Source: Xestospongia muta (taxonomy: Eukaryota > Porifera > Demospongiae > Haplosclerida > Petrosiidae). From it: a stretch of 64,000 nucleotides of DNA. Below the pieces are notes generated by a model. That model was given only the letters and a program-made list of their open reading frames with translations, did no database searches and was not told where the DNA came from. The stretch is from positions 6,550,932 through 6,614,931 of the forward strand of contig OY848925.1 of NCBI GenBank assembly GCA_963693285.1, in the 5' to 3' direction. The number at the start of each line of letters is the position of its first letter. The first letter of the stretch is position 1. Positions 58,072 through 64,000 of the stretch are shown in pieces. Both the position numbers and the translations under genes were made by a program.

Positions 58072-59436
58072 ATGAATAAAATGTTATTTTGTATTCAACT
58101 TTTATTCTTGTTTATAGTAAGTTTAACTTTCTGCTTCTGTGATGTGTTATCTGTGGACACTTCTGTACAAATCACCACTGTTCCAATTGCTACACCTATA
58201 AGCACCTCTGTACCAACTACCACCGTTCCCATTACTACACCTGTAGACACCTCTGTACCAACTACCACTGTTCCCATTGTTACAACTGTGGACACCTTTG
58301 TACCAACTACCACCGTTTCCATTGCTACACCTGTAGACACCTCTGAACCAACTACCACTGTTCCCATTGCTACAACTGTGGACACCTCCGTACCAACTAC
58401 CACCGTTTCCATTGCTACACCTGTAGACACCTCTGTACCAACTACCACTGTTCCCATTGTTACAACTGTGGACACCTCCGTACCAACTACCACCGTTTCC
58501 ATTGCTACACCTGTAGACACCTCTGTACCAACTACCACTGTTCCCATTTCTACAATTGTGGACACCTCCGTACCAACTACCACCGTTTCCATTGCTACAC
58601 CTGTAGACACCTCTGTACCAACTACCACTGTTCCCATTTCTACAATTGTGGACACCTCCGTACCAACTACCACCGTTTCCATTGCTACACCTGTAGACAC
58701 CTCTGTACCAACTACCACTGTTCCCATTGCTACAACTGTGGACACCTCCGTACCAACTACCACCGTTTCCATTGCTACACCTGTAGACACCTCTGTACCA
58801 ACTACCACTGTTCCCATTGCTACAACTGTGGACACCTCCGTACCAACTACCACTGTTCCCATTGCTACACCTGTAGACACCTCTGTACCAACTACCACTG
58901 TTCCCATTGCTACACCTATAGACACCTCTATACCAACTACCACTGTTCTGATTGCTACACCTATAGACACCTCTGTACCAACTACCACTGTTCTGATTGC
59001 TACACCAGTAGACACCTCTGTACCAACTACCACTGTTCCAATATCCACAAGAAGCATACCAGTTAACATTTCAGAGCTGATAATTGCAGTGTCTACAGTA
59101 ACTACAGTTATAATAATCTTGTTCATAGTAACTGGTTTGGTTTGCACTATTTATTGTAAGTACAGAACACCACACTCAACCACTGAACAAGAAGATACTC
59201 CTATTATGGTCACAGATATACCATTAGCTGATAACGAAGCTTACCATGTACATGTACATGTACATGTACAAGAGAGTCATATACCACTGACTAATACTGA
59301 AGTACATTACATCAATATACAAGAAACTGATATACCAGTGGTTGACAATGAAGCATATGATATGAGAATAGCTGCTACAAATATTGCAACTAACAGTGAT
59401 GACTTATTATATGATGAGATTGTGATTATTACATAA
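58072..59436 (+). CDS. T-4: mucin-like protein, 20 stalk repeats
   Basis: 454 residues in one exon. Leader MNKMLFCIQLLFLFIVSLTFC as in T-1, 20 stalk units in which an alternating pair (VPIATT/VSIATP) has been amplified as a 90-bp higher-order repeat, TM LIIAVSTVTTVIIILFIVTGLV, and a tail with AYHVHVHVHV, VHYINI and LLYDEI. One tail tyrosine is changed relative to T-1 (VYYINI to VHYINI keeps the second Y). It sits 183 bp after the I-2 remnant and 80 bp before II-6. Confidence 0.8.
   Translation: MNKMLFCIQLLFLFIVSLTFCFCDVLSVDTSVQITTVPIATPISTSVPTTTVPITTPVDTSVPTTTVPIVTTVDTFVPTTTVSIATPVDTSEPTTTVPIATTVDTSVPTTTVSIATPVDTSVPTTTVPIVTTVDTSVPTTTVSIATPVDTSVPTTTVPISTIVDTSVPTTTVSIATPVDTSVPTTTVPISTIVDTSVPTTTVSIATPVDTSVPTTTVPIATTVDTSVPTTTVSIATPVDTSVPTTTVPIATTVDTSVPTTTVPIATPVDTSVPTTTVPIATPIDTSIPTTTVLIATPIDTSVPTTTVLIATPVDTSVPTTTVPISTRSIPVNISELIIAVSTVTTVIIILFIVTGLVCTIYCKYRTPHSTTEQEDTPIMVTDIPLADNEAYHVHVHVHVQESHIPLTNTEVHYINIQETDIPVVDNEAYDMRIAATNIATNSDDLLYDEIVIIT
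58180..59045 (+). repeat. 45-bp coding minisatellite of T-4
   Basis: Tandem 45-bp units (ACTGTTCCCATTGCTACACC and variants) without stops in several frames, so long antisense frames also appear. Copy number differs among T-1, T-2, T-3 and T-4 (12, 6, 4, 20). Confidence 0.95.
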
Positions 59437-59460
59437 TTTTTTATCAAAATTAATGTTACG

Positions 59461-59478
59461 GGAAGTACAGGCGGAAGT
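59461..59478 (+). promoter_or_regulatory. Paired GGAAGT sites ahead of II-6
   Basis: GGAAGT at 59461-59466 and CGGAAGT at 59472-59478, as at II-1. Confidence 0.5.
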
Positions 59479-59516
59479 ACTTTCTAGGCGTGGTTAGCAA
59501 TTATTATTGTATAGCA

Positions 59517-61919
59517 ATGGAGCAAAAATATTTAGTGACAGTGCTGTTCTTTCTAAAAGTGGTACGCCAAACAAGAAATAATTGAAATTATAATAATATA
59601 TAAACAATTCTTCTCTCCTACAGTTTATACAGAGCACCAGTGGAACTTACAATCTCCAGTTTCAATTCCATCACTACAGCAATCCTGGTGGTCGTGTAGA
59701 AGGAGGGTGCTGTGATTATTGGTGTTTTTTTTCAACAAGCTGTAATACTAACTTTGAAATATGTCTAAGAAATGGAGGTACATCTCACAATAGTAATGGT
59801 GGCTGTCTTTCTGGTACTAGTCTCAATCCTGGTGATATCGGTGGAAATGATATTAATTTTGGTAGTAAAATAGGTCAAATTAGTAATCCTTTCAGTTACA
59901 GTGGAAGTACAATATCACAGGTATATGATAACTGCATAGGTTTTAAATTAATATATTTCTTTCCAGTCTGGTTATCAACTCTATTTAAATGTATTTGATT
60001 ATGACTGGACTTCATCAAATGATCTTATTGATAAGATCTTTGTTGAAGTACCCTCTACACCCACGTCAGTCCAATCACAAAAGATCACTGGAATACACAA
60101 CAGAGCATCACTAGTACTGAGTTATACACTATCTTGTGCACAGAACTATTATGGAACAGACTGTTCTGTGTACTGTATACGATATGATGACACTCAAAAT
60201 GGACACTATACTTGTGACAGTACTACTGGTAATAAAGTCTGCCGTTCAGGATGGCAAAATCCTGGAAACAATTGCAAAGAAGGTTAGTTAATAACAATTA
60301 TTATATTTTCATCTTTCTATTTTGTCTCTAGTTGCTTGTGAGTTAGTTTGTAGACAAGGTGGAAATTGTACAAATAGTACTTGTGTCTGTAATGATGGAT
60401 GGACAGGAGATCATTGTGATACACCTCAGTGTGCCGTGGGTTGTCACCCTGAAGGAGGATATTGTGATACTCCCTATGAATGTATATGTCATGAGACTTG
60501 GAATGGTACAAACTGCAGTGAGTCTTTGTGCGCACCTAACTGCAGCTCAGTGGGCAGTAACTGTAGTAATTCTGAAGAGTGTATCTGCTTACCAGGATAC
60601 ACTGGAGATAATTGTGATATAGGTCAGTACTATAATGATTAGATAGTAGTAAATATTTGGTATGTGGAACAATGTTAGTTGTTATTATAACACAGATATG
60701 TTACCATGTGAACATCAAATGCCCTGTCAAAATGGTGCAAGTTGTACTAACAATGGTAGTAATGAACAATATATCTGTAAATGTTCATCTGGTTATACTG
60801 GGAGTGATTGTGAAGATGATATTAATGAATGTTTAACAGAACCTTGTTATAACGATAGTACTTGTATAGTAAGAAAACTCTATAATGTAACTAGAAATTA
60901 TATTATTAAATTCTCAGAATCTACCTGGTGACTTTAAGTGTTTGTGTTTGTCAGGATGGACTGGAAATTTATGCAAAGATAATATCGATGAGTGTGCCCC
61001 TGATACTTGTCTTAATAATGGTACATGTATGGATTTGATTAATAGCCATTATTGTCAGTGTACAACAGAGTTTGTAGTAAGTGAGTGATTGTTAAATAAT
61101 AGTTTATCATACATTTCATCTTCAAGGGTTTGAACTGTGAGTTAGAAGTTAATACATGTATTCCTGATCCGTGTGAAAATAATGCAACTTGTGTCAACCT
61201 GTTTACAAACTATACTTGTTTGTGTCCAACTGGTTATACCGGAAACAATTGCGTTTTAGTTTCTCCAGTACTGTTAGTTCTTCTATTGCACCAACAGTCA
61301 AACCAGAGTGTAAGCTGCAGAATAAACCTGTCACAAAATGTTTAAATATTTTCTTTAACAGTGTCCACTATCCGTATACCAGCTATTACTGGAGGTGTTA
61401 CAGGGTTAATATTTATTATTGTAATATTTTTCTTATCATTGTATTGGTTATGTGGTTTGCCAAACGAAAGCAGAATCATCACAAAATCAAAGGTATGTAT
61501 TTATAAATTGTTATGTCATTTATTTTCAATATAAGAAGTAACCAGAAGTCTTTATATAACTATTATATTATATGTCACCAGATAATGGTGAATTGGATTA
61601 CGAGAATAATTCTGTTGATGTTCTTAAAATGGAACATCTTATGTATGAAGTACCAGATGATCTATTGAAACCTATGTATGCCAATGAAGTTAAAGAGAAA
61701 GCCACACCCTCTCGTTATGATGAGCCAACATTAAGAACAGTTCCAAATGAACTATATAATACAATAGATAAAGGGACACCTCCTCCTCCTGAGTATTCCA
61801 GTCTCAATTATAATCAGTATGAGGGTGTAAACTTGGGTATGGGCCTGCCAAGTAATCCAGTTTCTAATCCATTATATGATAGAACATTAGAAAAGCAGGA
61901 ACAACCCACGTCTTCTTGA
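59517..61919 (+). pseudogene. Type II ligand II-6, two frameshifts
   Basis: Leader MEQKYLVTVLFFLKV, MNNL, DSL and six EGF repeats are intact. In the last EGF exon one base is lost near 61,253 (GCGAGTTTAG is GCGTTTTAG), and a second base is lost in the TM exon near 61,428. With the first shift the spliced message would read [15 protein letters not shown] and stop, giving no normal TM. The tail exon ([16 protein letters not shown], one NPLYDRT) is otherwise intact. It may be a pseudogene, make a truncated or secreted ligand, or reflect sequence errors. Confidence 0.7.
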
Positions 61920-62175
61920 TGATGTCCGTGACAAAATTTTGATCTTATTGATAAGATATTCATAGAAGTTCCCTTGGTAACAGGTACAATGACAACTTCA
62001 CGGGAATACTCAGGGGACAATGATGTAGCCACTATAAACCTCAGTTATAAATTAGTCTGTGCTAACAATAATTATTATGGAGTTGACTGTTCTGTCTTTT
62101 GTGAACCTCAAGATAACGATACTGGACATTATATATGTAATCCTATCACTGGTGCTAAAGAATGTCTACCAGGTA
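61920..62175 (+). pseudogene. Type I ligand DSL fragment before I-3
   Basis: The same type II-to-type I join as at 39,795 and 46,943, with a DSL domain reaching CLPG. It is cut at CTACCAGGT, where the I-3 upstream region begins. This copy has no MITE. Confidence 0.8.
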
Positions 62176-62341
62176 GTTAAGTCTACAGAATGTATCATTA
62201 TAACCATACATGGTAGAATATCTGTAGTACGTGCAATTTTTACTGTGGCTTCCTGTGTAGGAGTGATGAAAAATAAAAGGGAGTGATGTCAGAATTGTCA
62301 TTATTTGCAATTGCTGTACACTTGGTGCAAGCTCAGTTAGA

Positions 62342-64000
62342 ATGATAAAATTTATCTTACTAGTTTGTATTCAGCTCCTGGTATTATGTGAAGTAAGTTC
62401 TACTGTTACTAATAATGGCTTCCTAATTCATCTTTTCTTTTAACTATAGCATCTTCAAGCTCAAACATATCGTTTGGAGTTACAATTGTATACTTACAGT
62501 AACCCAAATAGTTGGAATGATCAACAGATTTGTTGTGATATAGGTAGCATCTCAAAAACCTGTTATGCTCCCTGTGAAACAATGTTCACTATCTGTTTAC
62601 GGTCTGGTAATACTAGTCACACTGATGATTCTTGTCCGTGGTCAAATCATATTAAAAACTCAGGAATAGTTAGTGGAGGAGATAATTTGACATTTACAGA
62701 TTCTGTAGGTACTCTCAGTAATCCTATTGTATTTGAAGACAACAGTATTCCTCAGGTAAAAAAAATTAGTGAAAATTAAAATAGCAATCATTTCTGTTCT
62801 TAGGTTGGAGTACAAGTATATTTCAAAGTAGAAGATAATGATTTAGGATGCTTTGATGATGATCTGTGCCAAAATGTTGTTGATCTTATTGACAAGATAT
62901 TCATAGAAGTTCCCTTGGTAACAGGTACAATGACAACTTCACGAAAATACTCAGGGGACAACGGTGTAGCCACTATAAACCTCAGTTATAAATTAGTCTG
63001 TGCTAACAATAATTATTATGGAGTTGACTGTTCTGTCTTTTGTGAACCTCAAGATAACGATACTGGACATTATACGTGTAATCCTATCACTGGTGCTAAA
63101 GAATGTCTACCAGGTTTTATTAATCCTAGTACAAATTGTATTTGTACTACTGCTAGCAATCCTAACTGCTTATTAACCAGTACAACTGCAGAGAAAACAA
63201 GCATTCAACCTATTTCTACTAGTCAGACTGGTATTCCACCTGGTTCAACTAGTCAGACTGGTATAGCTATTATAACAACATTCATTGGAATAGTAAAGAC
63301 ACCAGAAATATCAGCTGTGATCATTACTACTTCATCAATAACTACAAAATTAACCCAAACATTAATTAGTACAAGTCTTAGTCTCACAGTCACTGGAAAA
63401 AGTTCGCATATAAATGTGCAAACAAGCATTCAACCTATTTTTACTAGTCAGACTGGTATTTCACCTGGTTCAACTATTCAGATTGGTATAACTTCTATTG
63501 CACCAACAGTCAAACCAGAGTGTAAGCTGCAGAATAAACCTGTCACAAAATGTTTAAATATTTTCTTTAACAGTGTCCACTATCCCTATACCAGCTATTA
63601 CTGGAAGTGTAGCAGGGTTAATATTTATTATTGTAATATTTATTCTTATCATTGTATTGGTTATGTGGCTTGTCAAACGAAAGCAGAATCATCACAAAAT
63701 CAAAGGTATGTATTTATAAATTGTCATTTAATTTTTATTTTCAATATAAGAAGTAACCACAAGTCTTTATATAATTATCATATTATATGTCATCAGATAA
63801 TGGAGAATTGGATTGTGAGAATAATTCTGTTGATGTTCTTAAAATGGAACATCTTATGTATGAAGCACCAGATGATCTATTGAAAGCTATAGAATTAGTA
63901 CCTAATCCACTTTATGGTAGAACAGCAGAAAGGGAGAAACAATCCACGTCTGGTTTGGATACTATAGAATTAGTACCTAATCCACTTTATGGTGGAACAG
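62342..64000 (+). CDS. Chimeric ligand I-3: type I ectodomain with type II TM and tail (runs off window)
   Basis: Exon 1 gives signal peptide MIKFILLVCIQLLVLCE. Exon 2 (62,455-62,756) and the start of exon 3 (62,804-63,521) form MNNL, and exon 3 continues with DSL (LSYKLVCANNNYYGVDCSVFC, CLPGF) and the Ser/Thr-rich stalk, as in I-1. Near 63,490 the stalk switches to type II sequence (TSIAPTVKPE) with the type II donor GAGT|GTAAGC. It then splices in phase to a type II TM exon (63,574-63,705) and a tail exon from 63,797 with YEAPDDLLKAIELVPNPLYG. The gene is cut by the window edge. All visible splice sites and frames are intact, so it should be functional. Confidence 0.82.

Noticed and set aside
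58095..59147. 350-residue minus-strand frame (and similar at 34,894-35,586 and 40,461-40,913)
   Set aside because: Antisense of the 45-bp stalk repeats of the T genes. It has no independent start context and its length follows the repeat number.
32400..63000. Repeated array as a CRISPR or bacterial adhesin locus
   Set aside because: Spliced introns, MNNL/DSL/EGF domains and TM tails show animal genes; the repeats are coding and have no spacer structure.

Overview
This is animal nuclear DNA, most likely from a demosponge close to Amphimedon queenslandica. That assignment is an inference from gene content, AT-richness, very short introns, tightly packed genes and a cluster of sponge-like Notch ligands; no species marker is visible. 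Genes have many exons, so start and end positions below span introns, and I joined exons by eye using GT/AG sites and reading frame.

Positions 1-31,700 hold a compact run of single-copy conserved genes. In order they are: GTPBP2 (-) with a tRNA-Ala(CGC) gene inside an intron; phosphoglycolate phosphatase PGP (-); a SERTA-domain protein (+); a Slo/BK-type potassium channel (-); diphthamide synthase DPH6 (+); an MSK-type two-domain kinase RPS6KA5/4 (-); an unusual kinesin motor fused in frame to ankyrin repeats (-); 3-hydroxyanthranilate dioxygenase HAAO (+); TMEM229B-like (-); MED9 (+); radial spoke protein RSPH9 (-); and an ACAP-like BAR-PH-ArfGAP protein (+). Many neighbours are divergent pairs with under 150 bp between start codons.

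Positions 32,300-64,000 are different: a tandem array of Notch-ligand (Delta-like) genes. Two ligand designs occur. Type I has signal peptide, MNNL, DSL, a Ser/Thr-rich stalk without EGF repeats, TM and a tyrosine-rich tail. Type II has signal peptide, MNNL, DSL, seven EGF repeats, TM and a tail with one to five NPLYG motifs. A third family, here called T, alternates with them: signal peptide, a mucin-like stalk of 15-residue repeats, TM and a tail with ITIM-like tyrosines. The inferred ancestral unit is type I - T - type II. Repeated unequal exchange has produced six type II genes (II-1 to II-6), two type I genes plus one wrecked copy and three fragments, four T copies with 12, 6, 4 and 20 repeats, three orphan TM+tail exon cassettes, and a chimera (I-3) that joins a type I ectodomain to a type II tail. 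A hAT-like MITE (10-bp terminal inverted repeats; 8-bp target duplication at one copy) sits in a DSL-encoding exon and was copied along with the array; in one T gene it appears to supply a new N-terminus.

The array is the most novel part of the window: a rapidly reshuffling family of juxtacrine ligands with interchangeable stalks and signalling tails. The copies differ in damage (a 75-bp deletion in II-4, two frameshifts in II-6, a stop plus MITE in I-2, a lost acceptor in one cassette), so it is a mix of live genes and relics. The last gene runs off the right end of the window.
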